Shown here: positions 36,256 to 45,140 of the stretch, in pieces
How positions within the stretch are numbered: the first letter of the stretch is position 1
Layout of the letters: each line of letters begins with the position of its first letter
Assembly: GCF_000317475.1 (NCBI RefSeq)
Contig: NC_019729.1
Location: 3,052,501 to 3,116,500, forward strand
Direction: 5' to 3'
DNA: 64,000 nt
From: Oscillatoria nigro-viridis PCC 7112
GTDB lineage: Bacteria; Cyanobacteriota; Cyanobacteriia; Cyanobacteriales; Microcoleaceae
Position numbers and translations under genes: made by a program
Notes under the pieces: generated by a model
The model's input: the letters and a program-made list of their open reading frames with translations, nothing else
What the model was told of the DNA's origin: nothing
Databases searched by the model: none

Positions 36256-36278
36256 TAAGACTTCAACGCACCCTACGG

Positions 36279-37253
36279 TTAATCTGGTGACAAGCCTTTG
36301 GAAGCCAACCATTGTCGATCGAACAAACGCGACTGATAGCGCGCCCCGCCGTCGCAGAGTACCGTAACAATCGTATGGCCCGGTCCCATTTGCTTCGCCA
36401 AAGCTACGGCCGCCCCCACATTAATTCCTACCGAACCACCCATAAATAACCCATCTTTTCTCAACAGTTGGTAAACCACCCGCACGGCTTCCGCATCATC
36501 TATTTGCAAGGCATCGTCTACCGGGGCATTTTCCATATTTCCCGTCACCCGACTCGTGCCAATTCCCTCAGTAATCGAACTACCTTCAGTCTTAATTTCC
36601 CCAGTTTTGAAATAACTGTAAAGCCCGCTGCCCATCGGGTCTGCCAAGACAATTCTCACAGCAGGATTTTTTTCTTTCAAAAACATTCCTACCCCAGCAA
36701 AAGTACCGCCTGTACCCGTTGCGGCTACCCAAACATCAATTTTTCCGTTTGTTTGTTCCCAAATTTCCGGCCCAGTTGTCTCGTAATGAGCTCGGCGATT
36801 GGCTAAATTGTCAAACTGATTTGCCCAGACTGCATTCTCCATTTCCGCAGCCAATCTTCCCGACAATTTGACATAATTATTGGGGTCTTTGTAAGGAACA
36901 GCAGGAACAGTCCGAACTTCAGCGCCCAAGGTTTTCAAAGCATCGATTTTTTCTTGAGATTGATTATCGGGAATCACAATCAAACATTTGTAACCTTTAG
37001 CGTTGCAAATGTGTGCCAAGCCGATGCCAGTATTGCCTGCAGTGCCTTCAACAACGGTGCCGCCCGGTTTCAGCCAGCCTTTTTCTTCTGCATCTTTGAT
37101 GATGTATAAAGCAGCCCTATCTTTAACGGAACCGCCGGGATTGAGAAACTCTGCTTTACCGAGAATTTCGCAGCCAGTTTCATCGCTGAAGCTGTTTAAG
37201 CGAATTAGTGGCGTGTTGCCGATTGTGCCTACAAATCCGTTTTTAATATCCAT
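36279..37253 (-). CDS. cysK: Cysteine synthase A
   Basis: A 324-residue PLP-dependent O-acetylserine sulfhydrylase for the last step of cysteine synthesis. The PLP lysine is in NPGGSVKDRAALY; the substrate loop is EGTAGNTGIGLAH and the phosphate-binding loop GTGGTFAGVG. The C-terminal IVTVLCDGGARYQSRLF is typical. Some differences from the commonest CysK (GIGTSRVTGNMENAPVDDAL) place it in the CysK/CysM-like branch often seen as a second copy in cyanobacteria. Confidence 0.93.
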   Translation of the reverse strand: MDIKNGFVGTIGNTPLIRLNSFSDETGCEILGKAEFLNPGGSVKDRAALYIIKDAEEKGWLKPGGTVVEGTAGNTGIGLAHICNAKGYKCLIVIPDNQSQEKIDALKTLGAEVRTVPAVPYKDPNNYVKLSGRLAAEMENAVWANQFDNLANRRAHYETTGPEIWEQTNGKIDVWVAATGTGGTFAGVGMFLKEKNPAVRIVLADPMGSGLYSYFKTGEIKTEGSSITEGIGTSRVTGNMENAPVDDALQIDDAEAVRVVYQLLRKDGLFMGGSVGINVGAAVALAKQMGPGHTIVTVLCDGGARYQSRLFDRQWLASKGLSPD

Positions 37254-37318
37254 ATTTTTTGCGTGTTTGCATTCTCTTATTAATTTTTACAATAAGTTGA
37301 TATTTATTGCTACCACTT

Positions 37319-37903
37319 TTACCAAATCTTGCTCATATTGAGTACGAATCCCGGCAAAACGGGGTCGCCGCTAACTGTAGCCGGATTCTCCACACATTCC
37401 TCTGGCAAACCGGGACGGTAGATGTAAACTCTGCGATTTTTGCGGTCAATCAACCAGCCTAACTGCACTCCTGGTTCTCTCATATATTCTTGCATTTTTT
37501 CTTGCAATGGCTTGAGATTGTCAGAAGCCGACCTCAGTTCTACTACAAAATCCGGGCAAATCGGGGCAAACTTTTGCTTTTGTTCTGGTGACAAAGCATT
37601 CCACCGTTCCAATTTTATCCAAGCAGCATCCGGCGACTTTTCGGCACCCGTTGACAGAGTAAATCCTGTACTCGAAGTAAACGCTAAACCAGTACCATTT
37701 TGTTCTGCCCAAACCCACAACGGCCCAAATATATTACCTTCTCGGTTTCCCGTCTCCGAACCAGTAGGGGGCATAATTAGCAATTCTCCCGATTTGTTGC
37801 GTTCAATTCGTAACTCACTATTGATTTGACAGAACTCGAAAAACTCGTCGTCTGTCATTTGCAATTCTGGCGGTATTCGCAACACAATTGTTGATGTCAA
37901 CAT
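37319..37903 (-). CDS. Uma2 family (DUF820) PD-(D/E)XK nuclease-like protein, copy 1
   Basis: A 194-residue Uma2/DUF820 protein, a restriction-endonuclease-like fold abundant in cyanobacteria. Conserved features: MTDDEFFEFCQIN, GELLIMPPTGSETGNREG, the acidic SPDAAWI and the PDFVVELRSASD strand with Asp-Glu catalytic-type residues, then WLIDRKNRRVYIYRPG. A GAGGAAA ribosome site lies before the ATG. It is a near-copy of the next upstream gene. Confidence 0.9.
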   Translation of the reverse strand: MLTSTIVLRIPPELQMTDDEFFEFCQINSELRIERNKSGELLIMPPTGSETGNREGNIFGPLWVWAEQNGTGLAFTSSTGFTLSTGAEKSPDAAWIKLERWNALSPEQKQKFAPICPDFVVELRSASDNLKPLQEKMQEYMREPGVQLGWLIDRKNRRVYIYRPGLPEECVENPATVSGDPVLPGFVLNMSKIW

Positions 37904-37938
37904 AATTGATTTCCTCGATCGTTGCTCCTATACTAAGC

Positions 37939-38520
37939 TTACCAAATCTTGCTCGTATTGAGTACGAATCCCGGCAAAACGGGGTCGCCGCTAACTGTAG
38001 CCGGATTCTCCACACATTCGTCTGGCAAACCGGGACGGTAGATGTAAACGCAGCGATTTTTGCGGTCAATCAACCAGCCTAACTGCACTCCTGGTTCTCT
38101 CATATATTCTTGCATTTTTTCTTGCAAGGGCTTGAGATTGTCAGAAGCCGACCTCAGTTCTACTACAAAATCCGGGCAAATCGGGGCAAACTTTTGCTGT
38201 TGTTCTGGTGACAAAGCATTCCACCGTTCCAGTTTAATCCACGAGGCATCTGGAGACTTGTCACCCATTGCAAGCTTAAATCCCGTACTGGAGTCAAAAC
38301 AAATACCGGTTCCATCTTGGCGAGCCCAAATATACAACTCTCCAAAGACGCTACCGCTGCGATTTCCCGTCTCCGAACCAGTAGGAGGCATAATTAGCAA
38401 TTCTCCCGATTTGTTGCGTTCAATGCGTAATTCACTATTGATTTGACAGAACTCGAAAAACTCGTCGTCTGTCATTTGCAATTTGGGCGGTATTCGCAAC
38501 ACAATTGTTGATGACACCAT
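37939..38520 (-). CDS. Uma2 family (DUF820) protein, copy 2 (tandem duplicate)
   Basis: About 193 residues from the ATG at 38520, chosen because GAGGAAAGG sits just upstream; a longer frame to 38598 has no such site. It is about 90% identical to copy 1, with clustered differences in the middle (VFGELYIWARQDGTGICFDS against IFGPLWVWAEQNGTGLAFTS), the rest being almost base-for-base the same. The PDFVVELRSASD active strand is intact. The pair is probably co-transcribed, 36 bases apart. Confidence 0.9.
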   Translation of the reverse strand: MVSSTIVLRIPPKLQMTDDEFFEFCQINSELRIERNKSGELLIMPPTGSETGNRSGSVFGELYIWARQDGTGICFDSSTGFKLAMGDKSPDASWIKLERWNALSPEQQQKFAPICPDFVVELRSASDNLKPLQEKMQEYMREPGVQLGWLIDRKNRCVYIYRPGLPDECVENPATVSGDPVLPGFVLNTSKIW

Positions 38521-38715
38521 TTTGCCTTTCCTCAAATGTAAATTGTTCAGAAAAGATTGCACAATTTTTTTGTTTGTAGTGAGGACTTGAGTCATCAAAA
38601 ATTAGGATTAAGGACTCAAGTCCTCACTACAAAAAGCTGGGACGCGCGAATTATAGAGGTAAGGCGTGCACTGCACACCTTACATAATTAGGTTCTGCGT
38701 CCAGGAACGTTAAAC

Positions 38716-39354
38716 CTATTTATTCGGCTGAGGAGTCATCCGCAAATAAGGCTTAATCGGCGTGTAGCCTTTGGGAAATTTCTCTGCCAATTCTGCGGGG
38801 TCGGTAATCGAAGGTACGATTACGCAATCGTCGCCGTCTTTCCAATCAACCGGAGTTGCAACGCTGTAGTTGTCCGTAAGTTGCAAGGAATCAATTACTC
38901 GCAAAATTTCATTAAAATTCCGACCAGTGCTCGCCGGATAAGTAATGCTCAAACGCAATTTCTTTTCCGGGTCAATCACAAAAACTGTGCGGATTGTTAA
39001 GTTGTTTAGCGAGTTGGGATGGATCATGTCGTAAATGTCGGAGACTTTACGATCGCCATCTGCTAAAATCGGATAATTGAGGGTGACATTTTGCGTTTCC
39101 TCAATATCTTTAATCCAGCCCATGTGAGAATCCACATCATCGACGCTGAGGGCAATGGTTTTGACGCCCCGCTTGTCAAATTCAGACTTGAGACGGGCCA
39201 CTGCACCGAGTTCTGTGGTGCACACTGGAGTATAGTCTTTCGGGTGAGAAAACAACACGACCCAGCTATCCCCGGCCCAGTCGTAGAAATTGATTTCCCC
39301 TTCAGACGAAGCTTGGGTAAAGTTGGGAACTGTATCGCCTAATCGCAGAGTCAT
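38716..39354 (-). CDS. 1-Cys peroxiredoxin (Prx6 type)
   Basis: A 212-residue peroxiredoxin reducing hydrogen peroxide and alkyl hydroperoxides. The peroxidatic Cys is in SHPKDYTPVCTTELGAVARL; the long C-terminal domain with LRVIDSLQLTDNYSVATPVD and WKDGDDCVIVPSI is typical of Prx6. The extra Cys in DDCVIVPS is conserved in this subgroup. It is monocistronic. Confidence 0.94.
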   Translation of the reverse strand: MTLRLGDTVPNFTQASSEGEINFYDWAGDSWVVLFSHPKDYTPVCTTELGAVARLKSEFDKRGVKTIALSVDDVDSHMGWIKDIEETQNVTLNYPILADGDRKVSDIYDMIHPNSLNNLTIRTVFVIDPEKKLRLSITYPASTGRNFNEILRVIDSLQLTDNYSVATPVDWKDGDDCVIVPSITDPAELAEKFPKGYTPIKPYLRMTPQPNK

Positions 39355-39478
39355 AACTGATTTCCTCTAATGTTATTTAAGGACTGTTCCTTATCATGCC
39401 ATAATTGCCCGGTTTCTCGATCGAGCTGTAAAGGATTCTAAACTTTTTGGTCGAGCGATCGGCAATTCCACTACTCTA

Positions 39479-39790
39479 ATGTATGTGTGGCTTCTAACGC
39501 TAAATTTTCTTGCTATGCTTTACTTTTTGCTTAAGGCAATACAGCCTGTTTTAGTCCCGCTGTGTTTTGTCTCCGCCTGGGGTTTAGTTTTTTTGATCTT
39601 TTCGAGTATCGGGCATACTGTCGCCGACTCCCTGCGCCGAGCTCAGAGGATGCACCAAATCCCTTGTGCTAACTGCGTATTCTTCACCGGCGACTACCAC
39701 CTCAAGTGTCCCGTTCAGCCTACAATAGCTTTATCTGAAGATGCGATCGACTGTCCTGATTATCGATCGCATTCGGGGACTTACGGTTAA
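39479..39790 (+). CDS. Conserved small membrane protein with C-terminal cysteines
   Basis: A 103-residue protein with two membrane helices (about 3-22 and 24-47) and a cytosolic tail carrying CANCVFF, KCPVQP and DCPDY, so four cysteines that could bind a metal. I recognise the pattern as a conserved cyanobacterial hypothetical but know no function. Confidence 0.72.
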   Translation: MYVWLLTLNFLAMLYFLLKAIQPVLVPLCFVSAWGLVFLIFSSIGHTVADSLRRAQRMHQIPCANCVFFTGDYHLKCPVQPTIALSEDAIDCPDYRSHSGTYG

Positions 39791-39885
39791 AAAATCCGAC
39801 CGCCGCTTTACATATTTCTTAACATCTCTGGCTCTTTCAATTAAACTTAAGTTGTGCTCGAGAGATTTTCAGGAGATGGGAAAGA

Positions 39886-40248
39886 ATGCTAATTCAAAAG
39901 CTAAATGCCTGCGACGAGTTTATTGCCGGCGACGGTACTCAACTGCGAGAATTGCTGCATCCAGACAAACAAGCTGTGGATTTGCGTTACAGTTTAGCCC
40001 ACGCCGCTTTGCCACCGGGACAAACTTCTGCGCTGCACTCCCTGACAACTTCTGAAGTTTACTACATCCTCAGCGGCGTTGGAGAAATGCACATCGACGG
40101 CGAAAATCAATTTGTGGAAGCAGGAGATGCAGTTTACATTCCCCCAAACGCCAAGCAGTTTATTTACAACTGTGGCACAGAGCCACTAATATTTATTTGT
40201 ATCGTCGATCCCGCGTGGCGGAAGGAAGACGAGACAATTTTTCAGTAA
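39886..40248 (+). CDS. Small cupin domain protein
   Basis: A 120-residue single-cupin protein. Metal-binding motif 1 is SALHSLTTSEVYYILSGVGE and motif 2 GDAVYIPPNAKQFIYNCG (with Gln in place of the usual His). An AGGAG sequence precedes the ATG. Probably a small-molecule binder or isomerase; the substrate is unknown. Confidence 0.88.
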   Translation: MLIQKLNACDEFIAGDGTQLRELLHPDKQAVDLRYSLAHAALPPGQTSALHSLTTSEVYYILSGVGEMHIDGENQFVEAGDAVYIPPNAKQFIYNCGTEPLIFICIVDPAWRKEDETIFQ

Positions 40249-40783
40249 TTTTCTAGTTTTTATCCTTGTATGCTTGTTACCCGGCTCTGCCCGGTAACGC
40301 ATATCTAGAGGCTCTGCCTCTACTGAAAAAAACAGCACAAACCGAACATTTCTTTTAACAACAACAGCACCCAGCCTTATGTACCGAGTGAGTTCCTCTT
40401 TTTTCAACTTCGATGTGGAGTTGCAATAATCCTCGGATTCAGTTGCATTGCTCCCCTCTAATTAGTTGAGAAACTATCAGCTTTGTTGGTGGGTGCTGCT
40501 ATTGGTTTTTAATGAGACAGATGTAAGATTAAACAGCGTTTTTACTCCTTAGATGATATTGTGAACTTCGCTGTGGTATCTGTCAGAGAAGCTTTTTGTT
40601 TGCTTCATATTATTAATTTAGCACCTTCTTCTAGAAGCGCAAGTACCTGCAACTAAACTTTACAACTTTAGAAGTAACGGCGGATAATTATGAAGTTAAA
40701 TTAAGGATCGAGCTATCTAGCTGCTCAGCTAGATAGTAGAGTTCGGTTGTGCTTGCTGTGGCGAGAAACGGCATAATATCTGT
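40249..40783. other. Intergenic region before chaN
   Basis: 535 bases without a credible gene. Contains short palindromes near 40275-40325 (ACCCGG..CCGGTAA and AGAGGCT..GCCTCT) and a perfect 10-bp stem hairpin at 40713-40736. Confidence 0.6.
40713..40736. promoter_or_regulatory. Perfect 10-bp inverted repeat upstream of chaN
   Basis: CTATCTAGCT-GCTC-AGCTAGATAG lies 48 bases before the chaN start codon. It could be an operator for a dimeric regulator or a leader hairpin; nothing decides between them. Confidence 0.45.
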
Positions 40784-41659
40784 ATGAAAACAACCAAACT
40801 CATCAAACTGTGCGCCTTATCGATCGGCATCTTCCTGCTGTGCAGCAGTGTAGCGGCTTCTTCAACGACGGCGAACCCTCAACCTGGGCAGACTTACACT
40901 AACCAAGAGATTCTGCAACAGTTGGTGAAGGCAAAAGTCGTGTATCTGGGAGAAACCCACGATAGCGCGGAAGACCACCAAGCTCAACTAAAGATTATCC
41001 GAGAAATGCAGCGGCAAAATCGGAAAATTGCGATCGCGATGGAAATGTTTCAGCGTCCCTTTCAAAGTGCGATCGACAACTACTTAGCAGGTAAACTGAC
41101 TGAACAGCAATTAATCGAGGAAACAGAGTACGATCGCAGATGGCGTTTTCCCTGGGAATCTTACGCCCCCATTTTGCGGTTTGCCGCATTAAATCAACTA
41201 CCTGTCCTCGCCTTAAATACACCATCCGAAGTAACGAGAAAAGTTGCCAGTCAAGGTTTAGAAAGCCTCACAGCAGAGGAAAAAAAACACATTCCGCCAA
41301 TATCCGAAATTCGCACCGACAACGCCGAATACAGGCAAATGCTGCTAGAAGTTTACCAGCAACACCAAAAGGCAGCACAGGGAAATAGTACGGCTTTTGA
41401 AAGATTCTTGCAAGCCCAAGTTTTGTGGGACGAAACTATGGCGGAAAAAATAGCTGAATTTGTCAAAGCCAACCCCGACTATCAAGTTGTAGTGTTGGCG
41501 GGTAAAGGACACATTATTTACGGTTACGGCATTCCCAGTCGCGTCGAGAGGCGTTTGGGAGTCGGGAATGTAAAAGTGCGATCGGTTTTATTCAATTCCA
41601 GTGACAATCCTGCTTTGTCGGCAGATAGACCCATTGCTGACTTTGTTTGGAATCATTGA
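40784..41659 (+). CDS. ChaN family (heme-binding) exported protein
   Basis: A 291-residue ChaN-like protein with a signal peptide (IKLCALSIGIFLLCSSVAAS). The family motif YLGETHDSAEDHQAQL near residue 53, the AMEMFQRPFQ block, the DRRWRFPWESYAPIL segment and VVVLAGKGHIIYGYGIPSRV are present. ChaN in Campylobacter binds heme and takes part in iron uptake; cyanobacterial members are often suggested to have a similar or a peptidase-like role. It precedes the PtuAB pair by 52 bases, probably by chance. Confidence 0.9.
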   Translation: MKTTKLIKLCALSIGIFLLCSSVAASSTTANPQPGQTYTNQEILQQLVKAKVVYLGETHDSAEDHQAQLKIIREMQRQNRKIAIAMEMFQRPFQSAIDNYLAGKLTEQQLIEETEYDRRWRFPWESYAPILRFAALNQLPVLALNTPSEVTRKVASQGLESLTAEEKKHIPPISEIRTDNAEYRQMLLEVYQQHQKAAQGNSTAFERFLQAQVLWDETMAEKIAEFVKANPDYQVVVLAGKGHIIYGYGIPSRVERRLGVGNVKVRSVLFNSSDNPALSADRPIADFVWNH

Positions 41660-41711
41660 TTTGATATGATCTCAAAAATATAACCCACTAAGCCAGAGGG
41701 AGAACCAAATC

Positions 41712-42965
41712 GTGAAAGTCAACCGTCTAAAAATGAACTCATTCCGAGGCATCAGCGATTTGACCCTGGAGTTTGATACCGATGAGCCGACTGTGTTCAT
41801 CGGTATCAACGGTGTGGGGAAGTCCAGCATACTTGAGTGTTTGGCTATTCTTCTCTCCTGGCTGACAAAGCGAATTCAAACTCCCAATAGTAATGGACGT
41901 TCTTTCAACGAAGATGATATCAAAAACGGATGCAAAGAAACTCACAACGAAATTACAATTTCAATCAATGACTGGGAATTGGTATGGTCTTTAACCAAGG
42001 TCAGGAAAGGGCGAAGCCAGGATACTAGCAGCAACCTTGTGGGCTTAAAAGGAGTTGTCGATAACATACACAGTCAGTTAGATGCTAATTCTTACGCAGC
42101 ATTGCCTCTGGCTGTTTACTACCCAACTAACCGTGCCGTACTTGATATTCCTTTGAAGATTAGGACGAAACATTCGTTTGAGCAGATAACTGCTTATGAC
42201 GAGGTTCTCACGGGAGGGCGAATCGATTTTAGGCGCTTTTTTGAATGGTTTAGAGAGCGGGAAGATTACGAAAACGAATTACGACTAAATGATTCCGATC
42301 GGTATCGCGATCGCCAACTAGAAGCAGTCAGATATGCGTTCGCTAACTTACTAGACGGCTTTTCAAATTTACGGGTTAGGCGATCGCCTTTGTTGCGAAT
42401 GACTGTAAACAAACAAGGCGAGGAACTGATCGTCAATCAACTATCCGATGGTGAAAAATGCTTGTTAGCACTAGCAGGAGATTTAGCAAGGCGTTTGGCG
42501 ATCGCAAATCCGAATCCAGATTGCAATCCGCTTGAGGGTTCCGGCGTTGTTTTGATTGACGAGATTGAGCTCCACTTGCACCCAAAATGGCAACGGGCGA
42601 TTATTCCGAATCTGAAAAAAACATTCCCAAATTGCCAGTTTATAATTACGACTCATTCGCCACAGGTAATCAGCGATCTCAAATGGGTTCATCTTTTGAG
42701 GTCAACATCTGAAGGAATTGCGATCGATCGAGTACCATCCTTTGGGAAAGATAGCAATCGGATTCTAGAAACGCTTATGGGAACTCCCGAACGTCCGCAG
42801 GAAATTAAGGAAGATTTACGCGAATTGTTTCGCTTGATAGACAAGGGCGAACTCGGAAAGGCGCGGGAATTTCGCCAAGAATTAGCACACAAAATGGGAG
42901 AAGAAGACCCTGAATTTGTGAGAGCAGATTGGCTAATTCAACGCAAGGAAATTATCAATAAATGA
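41712..42965 (+). CDS. ptuA: PtuA-like AAA/ABC-type ATPase (Septu-like defence)
   Basis: A 417-residue SMC/OLD-like ATPase. Walker A is GINGVGKSS near residue 33; the ABC signature region is NQLSDGEKCLLALAGDLARR, Walker B GVVLIDEIELHLHP, and the H-loop TTHSPQVISDL. Starts at GTG with a GAGGGAG purine tract. The stop codon overlaps the next gene by four bases (ATGA), so the two products form one unit. PtuA with an HNH PtuB makes the Septu anti-phage system; related pairs also serve as effectors of retrons such as Ec78. No reverse transcriptase gene is nearby, so the stand-alone form is called. The trigger is unknown. Confidence 0.85.
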   Translation: MKVNRLKMNSFRGISDLTLEFDTDEPTVFIGINGVGKSSILECLAILLSWLTKRIQTPNSNGRSFNEDDIKNGCKETHNEITISINDWELVWSLTKVRKGRSQDTSSNLVGLKGVVDNIHSQLDANSYAALPLAVYYPTNRAVLDIPLKIRTKHSFEQITAYDEVLTGGRIDFRRFFEWFREREDYENELRLNDSDRYRDRQLEAVRYAFANLLDGFSNLRVRRSPLLRMTVNKQGEELIVNQLSDGEKCLLALAGDLARRLAIANPNPDCNPLEGSGVVLIDEIELHLHPKWQRAIIPNLKKTFPNCQFIITTHSPQVISDLKWVHLLRSTSEGIAIDRVPSFGKDSNRILETLMGTPERPQEIKEDLRELFRLIDKGELGKAREFRQELAHKMGEEDPEFVRADWLIQRKEIINK

Positions 42966-43597
42966 AATACATTCAAAAAGGGAAAGAACCTCAAAATTTT
43001 TCCGACTGGAAGGCTACACAGATGTCTCTCGGTGTCAACTATGATTACAAAAGTCTTTCCAACCCTGAGAAAAAAGCGGTACACATTTCTTTGCTAAGTG
43101 AACAAGGCTATATTTGCTGCTACTGCTGTAAGAGAGTTGAGCAAAGTAATAGCCATATTGAACATCTACACCCTCAGAGCAAGACTGATTTAGAATTATC
43201 TGTTGATTACACAAATATGCTAGCTTCTTGTGGCAGAGATCCAGATTGGCCAGAGTATTGTGGCAATAAGAAGAAGAATCTTGCGATCGGAGTTTCGCCA
43301 CTACAAACCAACTGTGAAGAATTTTTTGATTACTCTAGCACTGGTGAGATACTGCCAACTGCAAATAATTTAGCTCATCAAAAAGATGCTCAAAGAACTA
43401 TTGAAGTTTTGGGACTCAATCATTATGACTTAATGCAGGGACGAATTCAAGCACTTGAAGCATTGCAAGGAATCATGACACAGGAAGAGGCAGAATTATT
43501 AGCTCAAGTTTGTCAACAAATGAATGCACAAGGGCGATACCAGCCTTTTTGTAATGCTGTTTTGTATTATCTCAAAAATTATTTTGGTGTTTCTTAA
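42962..43597 (+). CDS. ptuB: PtuB-like HNH nuclease (TIGR02646 family)
   Basis: A 211-residue HNH protein of the TIGR02646/retron-HNH family. The N-terminal MKYIQKGKEPQNFSDWK is typical; the nuclease core has CCYCCKRVEQ, SHIEHLHPQSK and NMLASCGRD...CGNKKKN, giving the His residues and zinc cysteines. The second half is helical. Translation is coupled to ptuA. Together they would cleave nucleic acid on phage infection, as known for Septu. Confidence 0.87.
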   Translation: MKYIQKGKEPQNFSDWKATQMSLGVNYDYKSLSNPEKKAVHISLLSEQGYICCYCCKRVEQSNSHIEHLHPQSKTDLELSVDYTNMLASCGRDPDWPEYCGNKKKNLAIGVSPLQTNCEEFFDYSSTGEILPTANNLAHQKDAQRTIEVLGLNHYDLMQGRIQALEALQGIMTQEEAELLAQVCQQMNAQGRYQPFCNAVLYYLKNYFGVS

Positions 43598-43656
43598 GTT
43601 GAATGTTACCCAAAGATTGCGCGATCGACGATCGGACTTAATATAAACTTTACCCC

Positions 43657-43820
43657 ACCGCATCACCCGATCGCACAAAATCAAATCGCCCGATCGCAGA
43701 TTGCAGAAACTCGATGCACCAAGGCACACTTTACATATCGGTCATCGGTCGGTTATATTTACTACAAACTGCGCGCCTGGTGTGGGAGACTCCTCAGTCA
43801 CGCCGATCCGGTTTTTTATT
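43657..43820 (+). ncRNA. Candidate structured RNA / repeat, copy 1
   Basis: A 164-base intergenic block matching 45927-46092. It starts ACCGCATCACCCGATCG, has a CGGTCATCGGTCGG middle and ends with a stem (GGTGTG pairing with CACGCC, enclosing GGAG-A-CTCC) followed by GGTTTTTTATT. The stem is preserved with compensating changes in copy 2, and the T-run is terminator-like. The ACTCCTC core recalls the Yfr1 motif, but the rest of that motif is missing. Strand is inferred from the T-run. Confidence 0.45.
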
Positions 43821-43936
43821 GGTGACAATTTATTTAACTAATATATGTTAAGGAAAGAGACAGCGATCGCCTTCCTTTGCTAAAATTTTTATTGGAAATG
43901 TCAAGATTATCTTGTCAAAATATCAGGAAAAAATCA

Positions 43937-44518
43937 ATGACAAACAGACCAAAAATACTCGCATTTGCCGGAAGTACCCGCGAAGCATCCTACAACAAAC
44001 TGCTGGTAAAAGTTGCGGCGGCTGGGGCTAGGGCGGCGGGTGCAGAAGTTACTTATGTAGATTTGCGCGATTTGCCGATGCCGCTATTTGACGAAGATTT
44101 GGAAGCAAAAGAGGGAATGCCAGAAAATGCCCGCAAATTCAAGGAATTGATGGTAGCGCATGACGGGTTTTTGATAGCTTCCCCTGAGTATAACAGTTCA
44201 ATTACGCCTGTGTTGAAAAATGCGATCGATTGGGTATCGCGCCCAGCACCCGGTGAACCGGGATTGGTTGCCTTTACTGGCAAAGTAGCGGTAATTATGA
44301 GTGCTTCCCCAGGCGGAATGGGCGGTTTGCGGGGATTGGTTCATTTGCGATCGATCCTGGGGAATATTAACGTATTGGTACTCCCGGATCAGAAAGCAAT
44401 TCCCCAAGCTTTTGAAGCATTTAATGCTGACGGTACGATGAAAGATTCCAAACAGCAGGACGCTGTTGAGAATCTCGGTGCTAAGTTGTCTAATGTGCTG
44501 TCGAAATTAATCGCATGA
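43937..44518 (+). CDS. NADPH-dependent FMN reductase
   Basis: About 193 residues from the ATG at 43937, which has an AGGAAAAAA ribosome site; an upstream in-frame ATG adds a 20-residue tail without support. The flavodoxin-like fold is seen in ILAFAGSTREASYNKLLVK, DLRDLPMPLFDEDLE, IASPEYNSSITPVLKNAIDW and VAVIMSASPGGMGGLRGL. It reduces FMN, quinones or metal oxyanions with NADPH. It is followed by a hairpin terminator. Confidence 0.92.
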   Translation: MTNRPKILAFAGSTREASYNKLLVKVAAAGARAAGAEVTYVDLRDLPMPLFDEDLEAKEGMPENARKFKELMVAHDGFLIASPEYNSSITPVLKNAIDWVSRPAPGEPGLVAFTGKVAVIMSASPGGMGGLRGLVHLRSILGNINVLVLPDQKAIPQAFEAFNADGTMKDSKQQDAVENLGAKLSNVLSKLIA

Positions 44519-44539
44519 GGCAATAAATTCATTTTGCAG

Positions 44540-44566
44540 TTGGGACACAGCAATGTTGTGTCCCAA
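44540..44566 (+). terminator. Hairpin downstream of FMN reductase
   Basis: TTGGGACACA (44540-44549) pairs perfectly with 44557-44566 around a 7-base loop, 21 bases after the stop codon. No U-run follows, so it may act as a processing or stability hairpin. Confidence 0.5.
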
Positions 44567-44666
44567 TCCCAGCATCTGTTATTTTGCTGGCTGCATCAAG
44601 TGCGATCGCCTCGCAAAATTGCTACGATCGTAGTTGATTTGCTGTTATTCTCACCCCCAAATTAAC

Positions 44667-45137
44667 ATGACATTCACCGGAGATCCCGACTCAGCACCTG
44701 CTTTGCCGACAGCAGCAGAAGCAGCGGTTGCCAAAACCAGCAGCCGCGCTTTAGAATCGCACTTGCAAAATCATCCGTCTGGCGAATCCCTGAAATTGAT
44801 ATTAAACGAAAAAGAGGGAAAGACAATTGACATACCTGCCGCAGCATTGCCACTGCTATTAGAAATTTTGCAACAGACAAGCAGCGGCAATACTGTCAAG
44901 CTGATTCCAATTACTGAGGAACTCGATATCTGGCAGGTTGAGGCCTTACTCAATGTCTCCCGCGAGGATGTGTGGAAGTTGCTAGATTCTGGCGAAATTC
45001 CTTACAAAATGGTAAATACCTGTCGCCGGATACGTTATGAAGATGTAATGAAATATAAAAAGCAGGATTATGACAAAAGAAGTAAAATACTTGACGAACT
45101 TGTCGCAGAATCAGAAGCACTCGGTTTGTACGACTAA
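44667..45137 (+). CDS. HTH (excisionase-type) antitoxin, partner of PIN toxin
   Basis: About 156 residues from the ATG at 44667. The C-terminal half has a winged helix-turn-helix of the excisionase/MerR type (WQVEALLNVSREDVWKLLDS, then YKMVNTCRRIRYEDVMKYKK), a DNA-binding fold used by antitoxins paired with PIN toxins. The N-terminal half is flexible and the LKLILNEKEGKTIDIPAAAL strand-helix region may bind the toxin. The toxin gene starts three bases after the stop. Confidence 0.85.
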   Translation: MTFTGDPDSAPALPTAAEAAVAKTSSRALESHLQNHPSGESLKLILNEKEGKTIDIPAAALPLLLEILQQTSSGNTVKLIPITEELDIWQVEALLNVSREDVWKLLDSGEIPYKMVNTCRRIRYEDVMKYKKQDYDKRSKILDELVAESEALGLYD

Positions 45138-45140
45138 CTT

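Noticed and set aside
41712..43597. Retron with PtuAB effector
   Set aside because: No reverse-transcriptase gene or msr/msd-like structure is present on either side; neighbours are chaN and an FMN reductase.
43657..43820. Yfr1 small RNA
   Set aside because: ACTCCTC is present in the apex, but the ultraconserved ACTCCTCACAC motif is incomplete and, unlike Yfr1, it lies in a stem rather than single-stranded.
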